Source: Cupriavidus taiwanensis (GTDB lineage: Bacteria; Pseudomonadota; Gammaproteobacteria; Burkholderiales; Burkholderiaceae). From it: a stretch of 64,000 nucleotides of DNA. Positions 9,701-19,695 of this stretch are shown here, in pieces. The position numbers were made by a program, and so were the translations under genes. The notes beneath the pieces are model-generated. The model saw only the letters and a list, made by a program, of their open reading frames with translations. It was not told where the DNA came from and did not search any database. The first letter of the stretch is position 1; the number at the start of each line of letters is the position of its first letter. The stretch spans positions 806,001-870,000 of the forward strand of contig NZ_LT977070.1 of NCBI RefSeq assembly GCF_900250075.1. Direction: 5' to 3'.

Positions 9701-11446
9701 TCAGAACAGGCAGGATGCCTCTTGCAGCACGCGTTGCTTGGAAACCGTCCCCATCAGTTCGCGCCCGGCCGGGTCGCGCACCAGCGGGATCCGGTTGATG
9801 CCGTGCTCGGCGAATACCGCGAGGGCGTCGCGCAGCCGCGAGTCCGGCGTCAGCGCCGGGAAGTCGCGCTCGGCCAGCGCCAGCACGTCGTCGGGCGCGC
9901 CTTCGCGCTGCGCGCGCTGCAAGGCATGGATCGACAGCGCGCCCAGCAGGCGGCCGTCGGGCTGCACCAGGTAAAGGTAGCGGGTGCCGGTCTCGGCGAA
10001 CTTGTCGGCGGCCGCGGCCAGCGTGGCGTTGGGATCCAGCACGGTGTCGGTCGGGTCGCACAGGCCTGCCAGCGTCAGCGCGCGGGCATGCTCGGCGGCC
10101 GCCGACGCCTGCGCGCGCTCGGCGATCACGCTGTACAGCGACAGCGTCTGGCAACGCGACGCGGTGTAGTACGCCGCCACCGCGCCGATCATCGACGGCA
10201 GCAGCAGCGCCGGCGCCAGCGTCATCTCGAACACCATCAGCACCGACATCAGCGGCGCCTGGCTGGTGGCCGCCAGGAACGCGCTCATGCCCACCAGCGG
10301 CAGCAGCGGCGCCGCGCCCGGGCCCTGCATGCCGAGCGCCAGCAGCTGGCCCAGCGCCGCCCCCACGAATAGCGATGGCGTGAACACGCCGCCGACCGCG
10401 CCCGAGCCCATGCTGATCACCGTCGCCGCCAGCTTGGCCAGCAGCACGGCGGCCACCGGCACGCTCAGCGGCTGCTCCTGCAGCAGGGTCTGGATGGTGG
10501 AAAAGCCGTTGCCGACGACTTCCGGCACCGCCATCGCCAGCACGCCGACCAGCGCGCCGCCCAGCGTCAGCCGCGCCACCGGCCCGCCCGGCAGCGCCGC
10601 GAAGCGGCTGCGCGCGAAGCCGGCGGCGCGCAGGAACAGCGCGCCCGCGATGCCGGCGGCCACGCCCAGCGCCGCCGCCGCCAGCAGGATCTGCGGGCGC
10701 AGGTCCGGGGTGATATCGAGGCCGGGATAGAGCGGCTGCATGCCGCCGTGCCACTGGCTGACCATGGCGCCGGCGACCGAGGCCAGGAACAGCGGCATCA
10801 GGCGCTGCACCGCGAGCGCGCCGAACACGACTTCGGCGACAAAGACGGCGGCGGAAAAAGGGGTGTGGTAGACGGTGGCCAGGCCCGCCGCGGCGCCGCA
10901 GGCGGTCAGCATGCGGCGCATGTTGGAGCCGCCGCCGCGCTCGATCCGGGTCGACGGGAACAGCGACCCGCACAGCGCCGCCAGCTGGATCATCGCGCCT
11001 TCCTTGCCGACCGAGCTGCCGCTGACGATCGAGAAAAAGGAGGACAGCGCGCGCAGCAGCGTGATCCGCACCGGCAGCCGGCCGCTGCCGTTGGCGACCG
11101 CTTCCATATAGTCGGTGGCGCCGGGGTGGGTGCTGGCCAGCCGGTTGGCCAGCACCAGCAGGCCGCCCGCGAGCGCGCCGCCGACGGCCGGCACCACCAC
11201 GCGCCATGCCAGCGCCAGCGTCGCGAACACCGTGACCACGTCGGCATGGCTGGAAAACAGCACGATGCCCGCGCCGTCCAGCGCCTCCTTGAACAGCGTG
11301 GTGGCAATGGCGGCGACGATCCCGACCGGGATGGCCGCGAGCAGTGTGACTTCCTGGTCTTCGAGGAAACGCAAGCGCATGGCGGCTTTCCGGGCAGGCG
11401 GGGCGACGTGCCGGCCCGTGGCGGCGGGGCGGACCGAGGCCGTCAT
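9701..11446 (-). CDS. CLC-family chloride channel/transporter with C-terminal CBS domains
   Basis: Integral membrane protein of the voltage-gated chloride channel family, 581 residues. Visible CLC signatures are [10 protein letters not shown] (gating glutamate E149) and [17 protein letters not shown]. About ten to twelve hydrophobic segments fill residues 30–435, and a CBS pair occupies about 455–580 ([15 protein letters not shown] and [20 protein letters not shown]). The position that carries the internal proton glutamate in E. coli ClcA appears to be valine here (VAEVVFG, E205-V206), a feature of passive channels rather than H+/Cl- antiporters. That alignment was made by eye. A second possible start is M23. 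Confidence 0.92.
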   Translation of the reverse strand: MTASVRPAATGRHVAPPARKAAMRLRFLEDQEVTLLAAIPVGIVAAIATTLFKEALDGAGIVLFSSHADVVTVFATLALAWRVVVPAVGGALAGGLLVLANRLASTHPGATDYMEAVANGSGRLPVRITLLRALSSFFSIVSGSSVGKEGAMIQLAALCGSLFPSTRIERGGGSNMRRMLTACGAAAGLATVYHTPFSAAVFVAEVVFGALAVQRLMPLFLASVAGAMVSQWHGGMQPLYPGLDITPDLRPQILLAAAALGVAAGIAGALFLRAAGFARSRFAALPGGPVARLTLGGALVGVLAMAVPEVVGNGFSTIQTLLQEQPLSVPVAAVLLAKLAATVISMGSGAVGGVFTPSLFVGAALGQLLALGMQGPGAAPLLPLVGMSAFLAATSQAPLMSVLMVFEMTLAPALLLPSMIGAVAAYYTASRCQTLSLYSVIAERAQASAAAEHARALTLAGLCDPTDTVLDPNATLAAAADKFAETGTRYLYLVQPDGRLLGALSIHALQRAQREGAPDDVLALAERDFPALTPDSRLRDALAVFAEHGINRIPLVRDPAGRELMGTVSKQRVLQEASCLF

Positions 11447-11678
11447 GATAGCGCAGCGCCACCCGCGCGCAGCCCGTGTGCGCCGGCGCGCATGCGCGGC
11501 CGGATCCAGTGCAGAACCCGCCTGCGCCGGACTGGTACACTACCGCTCTTTCCTTCGCGGGCGGGCCGGTGCCCTGCCAGGCCGGCTTCCCGGCGTTCGC
11601 GTTCCGATCCGATCGATTACAAGGAGCCATCCGGCGTTTGGCGCACCGCGTGCGCAGCGATGGCCCAAGCAGCAATTC

Positions 11679-13238
11679 ATGTCTTTTTCTGAACTCGGCT
11701 TGTCCGAAAAGATTGTGCGTGCCGTAGCCGAACAGGGCTACACCACCCCGACTCCCATCCAGGCCCAGGCAATTCCCGCCATCCTCAAGGGTGGCGACCT
11801 GCTCGCCGGCGCCCAGACCGGCACCGGCAAGACCGCCGGCTTTACCCTGCCGATGCTGCAGCTGCTGTCCGAAACCGCGGCTCGCCACGCCAGCGGTGCC
11901 CCGCGCGGCGCACGCGTGGCGGTGCGCGCGCTGGTGCTGACGCCCACGCGCGAGCTGGCGGCGCAGGTCGAGGAGAGCGTGCGCAACTACGGCAAGTACC
12001 TGCGCCTGCGCTCGATGGTGATGTTCGGCGGGGTCGGCATCAACCCGCAGATCGAGCAGCTCAAGCGCGGCGTGGAGATCGTCGTGGCCACGCCCGGCCG
12101 CCTGCTGGACCATGTGTCACAGCGCACCATCGACCTGTCGCAGGTGGAACTGCTGGTGCTCGATGAAGCCGACCGCATGCTCGACATGGGCTTCATCCAC
12201 GATATCCGCAAGATCCTCAACGTGCTGCCGGCCAAGCGCCAGAACCTGCTGTTCTCGGCGACGTTCTCGGACGATATCCGCGCGCTGGCCGACCGCCTGC
12301 TGAACAATCCCGCGTCGATCGAAGTGGCGCGGCGCAACACCACCGCCGAGACCGTGGACCAGCGCGTCTACCCGGTCGACCGCGAACGCAAGCGCGAACT
12401 GCTGGCCCACCTGGTGCGCCAGCACGACTGGCACCAGGTGCTGGTGTTCACGCGCACCAAGCATGGCGCCAACCGGCTGGCCGAGCAGCTGACCAAGGAC
12501 GGCCTGTCGGCGCTGGCGATCCACGGCAACAAGAGCCAGTCGGCGCGCACGCGCGCGCTGTCCGAGTTCAAGGCCGGCACGCTGCGGCTGCTGGTGGCGA
12601 CCGATATCGCCGCGCGCGGCATCGACATCGACCAGCTGCCGCACGTGGTCAATTTCGACCTGCCCAACGTGCCCGAGGACTACGTCCACCGCATCGGCCG
12701 CACCGGCCGCGCCGGCGCCGAGGGCGAGGCGATCTCGCTGGTGTGCGTGGACGAGCTGGGCCTGCTGCGCGACATCGAACGCCTGATCAAGCGCAAGCTC
12801 GAACAGACCGTGCTGCCGGGCTTCGAAGTAGACCCGAGCATCGCCCCGGAGCCGATCCAGAAGGGCCGCCAGCAGCGCGGCGGTGGCGGCCAGGGCCAGG
12901 GCCAGGGCCGCGGACGCGCCGAGGCACGTCCGGCCGGCGACGGCGAAGGCGCGCAGCGCCAGCGTCCCGCGCGCCAGGGACAGGGCGCGCCGCGCCAGGG
13001 CCAGGGCCAGGGCCAGGCCCAGCGCGGCAACGGCGCCGCCAACGGCAACCGTGCCGCCCAGCCCGCCGGGGCGCGCACTCCCGCTCCGCGCCGCGACGGC
13101 CAGGACCCGGCACGCCCGCAACGCGCCGCGGCCCAGCCCGCGCGCCAGCCCAATGACGCCGCGCCGGCGCCGGCGCGCAACCGCCGTCCGGCGCCGCAGG
13201 CGGCGCTGCTGGGCGGCAACCGCAAGCCGGCGCGCTGA
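11679..13238 (+). CDS. rhlE: DEAD-box RNA helicase, RhlE type
   Basis: ATP-dependent RNA helicase of the RhlE group, associated with ribosome assembly and RNA turnover. The 519-residue protein has motif I AQTGTGKT (45–52), Ia PTRELA (89–94), DEAD (162–165), SAT (193–195) and [10 protein letters not shown] of motif VI near residue 333. Residues from about 385 to the end form a low-complexity tail rich in Gly, Gln, Arg and Ala (repeats such as [10 protein letters not shown]), a typical unstructured RNA-binding tail. The start opens [16 protein letters not shown]; the upstream in-frame extension is unconserved. Transcribed away from the CLC gene; srkA follows after 20 nt. Confidence 0.96.
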   Translation: MSFSELGLSEKIVRAVAEQGYTTPTPIQAQAIPAILKGGDLLAGAQTGTGKTAGFTLPMLQLLSETAARHASGAPRGARVAVRALVLTPTRELAAQVEESVRNYGKYLRLRSMVMFGGVGINPQIEQLKRGVEIVVATPGRLLDHVSQRTIDLSQVELLVLDEADRMLDMGFIHDIRKILNVLPAKRQNLLFSATFSDDIRALADRLLNNPASIEVARRNTTAETVDQRVYPVDRERKRELLAHLVRQHDWHQVLVFTRTKHGANRLAEQLTKDGLSALAIHGNKSQSARTRALSEFKAGTLRLLVATDIAARGIDIDQLPHVVNFDLPNVPEDYVHRIGRTGRAGAEGEAISLVCVDELGLLRDIERLIKRKLEQTVLPGFEVDPSIAPEPIQKGRQQRGGGGQGQGQGRGRAEARPAGDGEGAQRQRPARQGQGAPRQGQGQGQAQRGNGAANGNRAAQPAGARTPAPRRDGQDPARPQRAAAQPARQPNDAAPAPARNRRPAPQAALLGGNRKPAR

Positions 13239-13258
13239 CGCGGAGCCGGCCGGCAATC

Positions 13259-14305
13259 ATGCACGCGTCCGACGCCCCCGCCGATTCCGGTGTTCCCTAC
13301 GCCGGCCTGACGCCCGAACTGATGCTGGACGCGCTCGAGGGCGCCGGCCTGCGCCCCGACGGGCGCCTGCTGGCCCTCAACAGCTACGAGAACCGGGTCT
13401 GGCAGGCAGGCATCGAGGACGCCGCGCCGGTCATCGCCAAGTTCTATCGCCCGGGCCGCTGGACCGATGCGGCCATCCTGGAAGAACACGCCTTCGTGCA
13501 GCAGCTGGCCGACGCCGAGATTCCCGCCGTGCCGGCGATGGCGCTGGCGCCCGGCGAGGCCGGCACGCTGCTGCATCACGCGGGCTTCCGCTTTGCCGTC
13601 TTCCCCCGCTGCGGCGGGCGCGAACCGGCGCTGGACCGCGCCGATACGCTGACCTGGCTCGGCCGGTTCATCGGCCGCATCCATGCGCTGGGCGCGGCCC
13701 AGCCCTACCAGGCGCGTCCGGCGCTGGACCTGGACACCTTCGGCATTGCCCCGCGCGACTGGCTGCTCGCCAGCGGCTGCATTCCGGCCGATCTGCTGCC
13801 GGCCTGGCAGTCGGTGGCGCAGCTGGCGCTGGACGGCGTGCAGCGCTGCTATGAACGCGCCGGCGACGTGCGGCTGCTGCGCGTCCATGGCGACTGCCAT
13901 CGCGGCAATGTGCTGTGGATCGACGAAGAAGATGCCCGCGGCGGCGCCCATGGCGAGCCGGGCCCGCACTTCGTCGACTTCGACGACAGCCGCATGGCCC
14001 CCGCGATCCAGGACATCTGGATGCTGCTCGAGGGCGACCGCGCGGCCATGCAAAGCCAGCTGGCGGACATCGTCGCAGGCTACGAGGATTTTGCGGAATT
14101 CCACACGCGCGAACTGTGGCTGGTCGAAGCGCTGCGCACGCTGCGGCTGCTGCACTACAGCGCCTGGCTGGCCAGCCGCTGGGCCGACCCGGCCTTTCCG
14201 GCCGCCTTCCCGTGGTTCGGCACCGCGCGCTACTGGCAGGACCGGATCCTGGAATTGCGCGAACAGGTCGCGCTGATGGACGAAGCGCCCCTGTGGGGCG
14301 CCTGA
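13259..14305 (+). CDS. srkA: Stress response kinase A (YihE type)
   Basis: Cytoplasmic Ser/Thr protein kinase of the SrkA/YihE family, which has a choline-kinase-like fold and counteracts stress-induced cell death in E. coli. The 348-residue protein shows the ATP-contacting lysine in VIAKFYRPGRWTD (K61), the catalytic loop HGDCHRGNVLW (210–220) and the metal site DFDDSRMAPAIQDIWMLL (from 240). Length and motif spacing fit the family. It follows rhlE by 20 nt on the same strand and converges with the universal stress protein gene. Confidence 0.93.
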   Translation: MHASDAPADSGVPYAGLTPELMLDALEGAGLRPDGRLLALNSYENRVWQAGIEDAAPVIAKFYRPGRWTDAAILEEHAFVQQLADAEIPAVPAMALAPGEAGTLLHHAGFRFAVFPRCGGREPALDRADTLTWLGRFIGRIHALGAAQPYQARPALDLDTFGIAPRDWLLASGCIPADLLPAWQSVAQLALDGVQRCYERAGDVRLLRVHGDCHRGNVLWIDEEDARGGAHGEPGPHFVDFDDSRMAPAIQDIWMLLEGDRAAMQSQLADIVAGYEDFAEFHTRELWLVEALRTLRLLHYSAWLASRWADPAFPAAFPWFGTARYWQDRILELREQVALMDEAPLWGA

Positions 14306-14355
14306 GGCCTGCCGCAAGGCGGCGCCATTTGCGGCACCGCCAGTCAGTTGGGGGC

Positions 14356-14796
14356 TCAGCCCTTCTTTTCCGGGGTCTTGACCAGCACCACCGGACACTC
14401 TGCCTGGGCCAGCACCCGGCCCGCCACCGAACCGATCACGGCATCGAAGAACGAGCCGCGCCCGTGCGTGCCCATCACGATGGCCGCCGCATCCACCGAG
14501 TTCGCATAGGCGACGATGCGTTCGGGCGCGAAGCCGTGCAACGGGTGCCGCTCGAACGGCACATTGGCCGCGGCGAGGATATCGCAGACCGCCGCCATCG
14601 CCTTGTCGCTGGCTTCCCTGTGCCAGTCGTCGATGGTTTCCTTGCTGACGAAGGCGCGCACCTGGCCGCTCACTTCGGGCGCGACATGGACGACATGCAC
14701 GGTGAAGCCGTTCTGCAGCAGCTTGCCTTCGGCGATAAAGCGTGCCGCGGCGTCGCTGAAGGCCGAGCCGTCGGTGGCGAGGACGATATTGGTCAT
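14356..14796 (-). CDS. Universal stress protein, UspA family
   Basis: A 146-residue single-domain Usp beginning MTNIVLATDGSAFSDAAARF, the standard ATP-binding-type opening. The C-terminal GTHGRGSFFDAVIGSVAGRVL carries the G-2x-G-9x-G-[ST] nucleotide-binding signature, so ATP binding is likely. The start ATG at 14796 is preceded by GGAGATCCCGCC on the coding strand. The upstream interval contains an FNR/Anr-like site (14893–14906), fitting the frequent anaerobic control of usp genes, although this is only a sequence resemblance. Confidence 0.92.
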   Translation of the reverse strand: MTNIVLATDGSAFSDAAARFIAEGKLLQNGFTVHVVHVAPEVSGQVRAFVSKETIDDWHREASDKAMAAVCDILAAANVPFERHPLHGFAPERIVAYANSVDAAAIVMGTHGRGSFFDAVIGSVAGRVLAQAECPVVLVKTPEKKG

Positions 14797-15145
14797 GGCG
14801 GGATCTCCTGGATGGGGGCTGTCGGAAGCGCCGCGGCCATGTGGCCGCAACGCCATCTGGAACCATCATGCCCCCTAGTGTCCCGCCAGGATGCGATTCA
14901 GATCAAGTCGGATCGGAATTGTCCGATTTCCTGGTGCGATAACCGGTCGGCCGGTCCGTTGATTTATTCCGTCATTCCGGCTGATGCATTTGGCCATTGC
15001 CCCGTCAACACGGCGGCGCGTAGCATGCTCCCGAGCCCCACGGCCTGCATGGCCCGCCCGTGCGGCAACGGGCAGACGATCCAACCACCAATACCAGCCG
15101 CCTCCCGCCACGGTGCGCGCAGGCGGCGAACCGGAGACAACCATC
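14797..15145. other. Divergent intergenic region between usp and the CoA-transferase gene
   Basis: 349 nt separating two divergently transcribed genes. Apart from the FNR-like site there is an imperfect inverted repeat around 14908–14929 (TCGGA … TCCGA). The second half is GC-rich and contains no credible small gene. The CoA-transferase Shine-Dalgarno (GGAGA) is at its right end. Confidence 0.5.
14893..14906 (-). promoter_or_regulatory. FNR/Anr-like site upstream of usp
   Basis: Read on the minus strand the sequence is TTGATCTGAATCGC, matching 8 of the 10 fixed bases of TTGAT-N4-ATCAA. It lies about 100 nt before the usp start. No experimental support; a resemblance of this quality can arise by chance. 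Confidence 0.35.
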
Positions 15146-16213
15146 ATGAGTGAGCGCGGCAACCTGCAGCCCCTGCGCGGTATCAAGGTCGTGGAATTCG
15201 AAGGCATCGGCCCCGGCCCGCTGTGCGGCGCCATGCTGGCCGGCCTCGGCGCCGAGGTTACGCTGGTGACCCGCCCGGTGGCTCCCGACGCGCGCCGCAT
15301 CCTGCGCGGCCAGTCGGTTCCCGCCGAGATGGAGCTGGAGCACGGCAAGCGCGTGGTGCAGCTGAACCTGAAGGCGCCCGCGGACGTGGCCGCCGCACTC
15401 GACCTGGTCGCCGGCGCCGACGCGCTGATCGAGGGCCTGCGTCCCGGCGCGATGGAGCGCCTGGGGCTGGGCCCCAAGGCCTGCCATGCGCGCAATCCGC
15501 GCCTGGTCTACGGCCGCATGACCGGCTGGGGCCAGAGCGGCCCGCTGTCGCAGAGCGCCGGACATGACCTCAACTACATCGCGCTGACCGGCCTGCTGTC
15601 GATGGCCGCGCGCGAAGGCAGCCTGCCCATGGTGCCGCCGACCGTGATGGGCGATGCCACCGGCGCGCTCGGGCTGGCGTTCGGCATCACCAGCGCCATC
15701 CTCAGCGCGCGCGCCAGCGGCGAGGGCTGCGTGGTCGATGCCGCCATCACCGACATCGTTGCCATGCTCGGCTCGCTGGTGCAGGTGTCGCGCGCGGCCG
15801 GCACGCTGGGCGGCCCGCAACCGAGTCCGTTCCATGACTCGCCGTTCTATGATGTGTTCCCGTGCGCGGACGGGCGTGCCATCACCCTCGGCGCGCTCGA
15901 GCCACAGTTCTACCGCGAACTGCTCGAGCGACTGGAACTGACCGATATCGACCCGGCCGCGCAGTACGACCGCGCCCAGTGGCCGGCGGTCAAGGCACGC
16001 ATCGCCGCGGCGATTGCCGCCAGGCCCAGCACGCATTGGGAGTCCGTGCTGGGCGGCACCGACGTGTGCTTCGCGCGCGTGCTGACGCTTGACGAGGCCG
16101 CACGCCATCCGCACAACCAGGCACGGGGCACGTATCGTCTCTATCAGCAGGGCGAGCGCGAGGTGCCGCGCTCCGCGCCCGCGCCGCGTTTCCTGCCGGC
16201 CGGGACGGAATGA
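15146..16213 (+). CDS. Class III CoA-transferase family, alpha-methylacyl-CoA racemase type
   Basis: A 355-residue enzyme of the CaiB/BaiF family. The three residues used by alpha-methylacyl-CoA racemase are recognisable with the correct spacing: H140 in AGHDLNYIALTG, D170 in VMGDATGA and E252 in ALEPQFY. This suggests epimerisation of 2-methylacyl-CoA thioesters in branched-chain fatty acid or steroid degradation rather than CoA transfer. The start ATG follows CGGAGACAACCATC; a longer in-frame extension upstream is unconserved. It stands alone, without other beta-oxidation genes nearby, so the natural substrate cannot be read from context. Confidence 0.9.
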   Translation: MSERGNLQPLRGIKVVEFEGIGPGPLCGAMLAGLGAEVTLVTRPVAPDARRILRGQSVPAEMELEHGKRVVQLNLKAPADVAAALDLVAGADALIEGLRPGAMERLGLGPKACHARNPRLVYGRMTGWGQSGPLSQSAGHDLNYIALTGLLSMAAREGSLPMVPPTVMGDATGALGLAFGITSAILSARASGEGCVVDAAITDIVAMLGSLVQVSRAAGTLGGPQPSPFHDSPFYDVFPCADGRAITLGALEPQFYRELLERLELTDIDPAAQYDRAQWPAVKARIAAAIAARPSTHWESVLGGTDVCFARVLTLDEAARHPHNQARGTYRLYQQGEREVPRSAPAPRFLPAGTE

Positions 16214-16403
16214 GCGGGTCGGAATGGCCGGCGCTGCAGCCACTTGACGCCAGCCGCGTCATCGAAGGAAAAGCCTGACTCTTGTGCAGAATCTGCTGCG
16301 TCCGCGCAGTGAGGATTCGGCGCATCAAGGTTCCTCAGGGCCCTTAATCTTGGCATAGCCAGTTCCCTGGCCAATTCCCCGCCAGTTGTTAAGGAGCCCT
16401 GAA

Positions 16404-17030
16404 TTGCCCCCAACGCTGATCGTCGACGAACCCTCGAGGTTCCGCACCTTGTTATGCGCCGAACTCGCCGCCGAGTTTGACACCGACGAGGTCCTGGAAA
16501 CGGATGGAGTCCGCGAGGGCTACCGCCTCGCCCGCGAGCACCGGCCCGGCCTGGTGCTGGTCGACGTCGAACGCTTCGGCAATCCCGGCATCGACTTTGT
16601 CCGCAGGGTGGTCGCCACGCTGCCCGGCGTGCCGCTGCTGGTGCTGTCCGGCAACGACACCGCCCAGGCGCCGGTACGGGCACTGCGCGCCGGCGCGCAC
16701 GGCTTCGTGGTCAAGCAGCGCGGCGTCGAGGAAGTGATGCAGGCCGTGCGCGGCGTGCTGAGCGGCTATCTGGTGTTTCCGCTGCAGACGCTGGAGACGG
16801 TGCGCCAGCTCGGCGAGCAGCAACAGGCGGGCCTGCCGCGCCTGAGCAACCGCGAGATCACCATCCTGCAATACCTGGCGCGCGGACATTCCAACAAGTC
16901 GATCGCCGCGCAGCTGCTGATCAGCAGCAAGACCGTCAGCACGCACAAGGCCAACATCATGGCCAAGCTGCACGTGGGCTCGCTGGTCGAGATGGTGGAC
17001 TACGCGCGCCGGCACCAACTGGTGTGGTGA
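16404..17030 (+). CDS. LuxR/NarL-type response regulator
   Basis: A 208-residue two-domain regulator: an N-terminal receiver domain (acidic pair in LIVDEPSRF, probable phospho-acceptor Asp in LVLVDVERFG, Lys in FVVKQRG) and a C-terminal LuxR helix-turn-helix (LSNREITILQYLARG … SSKTVSTHKANIMAKL). I place the start at the TTG at 16404 because a perfect AAGGAG lies at 16391–16396, seven bases upstream. Another TTG at 16386 would precede that site. No histidine kinase is adjacent, so this is an orphan regulator with an unknown partner. Architecture resembles BvgA/EvgA-type regulators. Confidence 0.88.
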   Translation: MPPTLIVDEPSRFRTLLCAELAAEFDTDEVLETDGVREGYRLAREHRPGLVLVDVERFGNPGIDFVRRVVATLPGVPLLVLSGNDTAQAPVRALRAGAHGFVVKQRGVEEVMQAVRGVLSGYLVFPLQTLETVRQLGEQQQAGLPRLSNREITILQYLARGHSNKSIAAQLLISSKTVSTHKANIMAKLHVGSLVEMVDYARRHQLVW

Positions 17031-17143
17031 ACGTTACCTGGCGGGTTTGCCCGCGGCATGCGCCTTCTGCCACGCCTTGCCGCGCCCATCCGCTATCGCG
17101 GGTAGACTGTTGGCATCTGTGACGAATCCGAGCTATCCGCCCG

Positions 17144-18733
17144 ATGCCCCAGATCCTGAATGCTGCCGTGCGCCGCCTCGGCGCCGTCGCCATTGCCTGC
17201 GCCACGTGGCTCGCCGCTCCCGCCTTCGCCAACGAGCCGATGTGGTTCGTGCAGGGCCGGCCAGTGCCGGAGGCACGCCAGGCGGTGGACGCGCTGGCCG
17301 CCGTGGCCGCCGATGGCCTCGATCCGCGCGACTACGATGCCGAAGCCCTGCGCCAGGCCGTGACCCAGGCCACCCACGGCCCGGCGCTGCCCCCCGATGC
17401 CGCGGCCCGGCTCGATGCGGCGCTGAGCGCCGCCATGGAACGGATGCTGTCCGACCTGCACGGCGGCCGCATCAACCCGCGCGCGGTCCATGCCAATTTC
17501 GCGCCGCCGGCCGAACGGCCTTTCGATGCCGCCACCTGGCTGCGCGATGCCGTTGCCCAGCACCGCCTGCCCGATGCCATCCGCCAGGCGGCGCCGACGT
17601 TCCCGCTGTACGGTACGCTGCGCCAGGCCCTGGCCCGTTACCGCGACATCGGCCGGCAGCCGGTGTGGCAGCAGCCGCTGCCGCCGCTGCCGGCCAGCAA
17701 GCTGACGCCGGGCCAGCCGTGGGCCGGCACCGCCGCGCTGACCGCCCGCCTGGTGGCGCTGGGCGACCTGCCGGCCGGCACGCAGGCGCCGCCGCGCTAC
17801 GAGGGCACGCTGGTCGAAGGCGTCAAGGCCTTCCAGTCGCGCCATGGGCTGCAGCCCGACGGCGTGATCGGCGCGGCCACGCTGGCGCAGCTGAACCTGC
17901 CCATCGCCGAGCGCGTGCGGCAGATCGAACTGACCATGGAGCGCCTGCGCTGGACCCCGCTGGACGGTCCGCGCATGATCGTGGTCAATGTGCCGGAGTT
18001 CATGCTGCGCGCCTATGAAATCCGCGACGGCAAGCTCGACATCAAGCTGGAGATGAAGGTGATCGTCGGCAAGGCGCTCGACACGCGCACGCCGCTGTTC
18101 GAGGAGGACATGCGCTATATCGAATTCAGCCCGTACTGGAACATCCCGCCGTCGATCGCGCGGCGCGAGACGGTGCCGCGGCTGCGGCGCGATCCGGGCT
18201 ATTTCAACCGGCAGGGGCTGGAGTTCGTCGGCGGCGACGGCAAGGCCGTGACCAGCTTGTCCGAGGAGAACCTGGAGGCGGTGCTGAACGGCAGCCTGCG
18301 CATCCGCCAGCGGCCCGGCCCGCTCAACGCGCTGGGCGACATCAAGTTCGTGTTCCCCAACAACGAGAACATCTATTTGCACCACACGCCGTCGCCGCAG
18401 CTGTTCAAGCGCGACCGGCGCGACTTCAGCCACGGCTGCATCCGCGTGGAAGCCCCAGTAGCGCTGGCGCAATTCGTATTGCACGATATGCCGGACTGGA
18501 ACGAGACCCGGATCCGCGAGGCGATGGCACGTGGCAAGTCGAACACGGTGCGCCTGCAGCAGCCGTTGCCGGTGGTGCTGGCTTACGGCACGGTCATCGC
18601 GCGCGCCGATGGTCGTGTATCCTTCCTGCCTGACATCTACGGTCACGACAAATTGCTGGACAAGGCGCTGCGGCAACGCAACGGTCGCCCCCAGCCGCGC
18701 GCTGTGGCAAGCGCCTCCGGCGTCATCCATTGA
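17144..18733 (+). CDS. L,D-transpeptidase, YcbB/LdtD type
   Basis: Periplasmic peptidoglycan cross-linking enzyme of 529 residues. It has a signal peptide (ACATWLAAPAFA), an N-terminal scaffold region, a PG-binding domain (VEGVKAFQSRHGLQPDGVIGA, about 225–250) and a YkuD catalytic domain containing SHGCIRVE near residue 430, where the Cys is the nucleophile. The layout and length are those of E. coli YcbB (LdtD), which makes 3-3 cross-links. It is followed after 33 nt by a Tat-exported M15-like peptidase, a pairing also seen with ycbB–ycbK in enterics, so the two probably work on the same murein material. Confidence 0.93.
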   Translation: MPQILNAAVRRLGAVAIACATWLAAPAFANEPMWFVQGRPVPEARQAVDALAAVAADGLDPRDYDAEALRQAVTQATHGPALPPDAAARLDAALSAAMERMLSDLHGGRINPRAVHANFAPPAERPFDAATWLRDAVAQHRLPDAIRQAAPTFPLYGTLRQALARYRDIGRQPVWQQPLPPLPASKLTPGQPWAGTAALTARLVALGDLPAGTQAPPRYEGTLVEGVKAFQSRHGLQPDGVIGAATLAQLNLPIAERVRQIELTMERLRWTPLDGPRMIVVNVPEFMLRAYEIRDGKLDIKLEMKVIVGKALDTRTPLFEEDMRYIEFSPYWNIPPSIARRETVPRLRRDPGYFNRQGLEFVGGDGKAVTSLSEENLEAVLNGSLRIRQRPGPLNALGDIKFVFPNNENIYLHHTPSPQLFKRDRRDFSHGCIRVEAPVALAQFVLHDMPDWNETRIREAMARGKSNTVRLQQPLPVVLAYGTVIARADGRVSFLPDIYGHDKLLDKALRQRNGRPQPRAVASASGVIH

Positions 18734-18766
18734 GGCGCCGCACCCCGCACATTCAGAGGAAGTACC

Positions 18767-19366
18767 ATGACTGACGCGACGCGCAAGGCACGCCGCCGCT
18801 TTCTTCATACCACCGGAACCCTGGCGCTCGCCGCCGGACTGATGCCGCTGGCGCCGCGCCGCGCGCTGGCAAGCCTGCCCGCGAACCTGCCCGCCAACCA
18901 GGCGCTGGCCGGCCTGCCGGATGCCCGCACCCTGGCTTTCGATCACACCCACACCGGCGAGCGCGTGTCGCTGGTCTATGCCGTGGGCGACCGTTTCGTG
19001 CCCGACGCGCTGACCACGCTTAACGGTTTCCTGCGCGACCATTATTCCGGCAAGGTCGGCACCATCGATCCGCAACTGTTCGACATGTTGTTCCAGGTGC
19101 GTCGCGAACTCGGCACCGACAAGCCGTTCCAGGTCATTTCCGGCTACCGCAGCCCGGCCACCAATTCGCGCCTGCGCAACTCGCGCGGCGGCGGGGTGGC
19201 CAAGCACAGCCTGCATATGGACGGCAAGGCCATCGACATCCGGCTCGCCGGCGTGTCGCTGGCCGATGTGCGCGATGCCGCCAAGTCATTGCAGCGCGGC
19301 GGCGTCGGCTACTACGAGTCCGACCAGTTCGTGCATATCGACACCGGGCGCGTGCGCTACTGGTAA
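18767..19366 (+). CDS. Tat-exported M15/DUF882 peptidase (YcbK/MepK-like)
   Basis: A 199-residue protein with a twin-arginine leader (RRRFLHTTGTLALAAG, residues 9–24) ending near RRALAS. The mature domain has the DUF882/peptidase M15 metal site: SGYRSPATN, HSLHMDGKAIDIR and FVHIDTG. In E. coli the homologue MepK cleaves meso-diaminopimelate 3-3 cross-links, the bonds produced by the LdtD-like enzyme encoded just upstream. The two genes are 33 nt apart and presumably co-transcribed. The start follows AGAGGAAG. Confidence 0.92.
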   Translation: MTDATRKARRRFLHTTGTLALAAGLMPLAPRRALASLPANLPANQALAGLPDARTLAFDHTHTGERVSLVYAVGDRFVPDALTTLNGFLRDHYSGKVGTIDPQLFDMLFQVRRELGTDKPFQVISGYRSPATNSRLRNSRGGGVAKHSLHMDGKAIDIRLAGVSLADVRDAAKSLQRGGVGYYESDQFVHIDTGRVRYW

Positions 19367-19443
19367 GCGATTGCCTGCTGGGCCGTCCGGCATGGGCGGC
19401 CTTATCTTGTTGCCACGAACGCCAGTCCTTGAGCACCAAAGCA

Positions 19444-19477
19444 AAAAGCCGCAAACCCTTGCGGGATCGCGGCTTTT
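19444..19477 (-). terminator. Rho-independent terminator for the tRNA gene
   Basis: AAAAGCCGC at 19444–19452 pairs with GCGGCTTTT at 19469–19477. Read on the minus strand it follows the tRNA and ends in a run of T. It has A/T runs on both sides and may also stop transcripts from the peptidase gene. Confidence 0.8.
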
Positions 19478-19485
19478 CAAATAGA

Positions 19486-19562
<77 letters not shown>

Positions 19563-19642
19563 AACGAAGACTGAGATTATACCTGGGCTTTCTCGGCTGT
19601 CAACACCTTCCGGCGAAGATTTTGCACGGGGCTTCCGTGCAT

Positions 19643-19673
19643 AAAAAAACGGCAGGCCCGTGGGCCTGCCGTT
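19643..19673 (-). terminator. Rho-independent terminator of the MFS transporter gene
   Basis: AACGGCAGGCCC and GGGCCTGCCGTT form a perfect stem (19648–19673) followed on the minus strand by seven T (19643–19649). It lies 22 nt past the transporter stop codon. Confidence 0.9.
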
Positions 19674-19695
19674 CTGCTTAATGCCGCACGACCGC

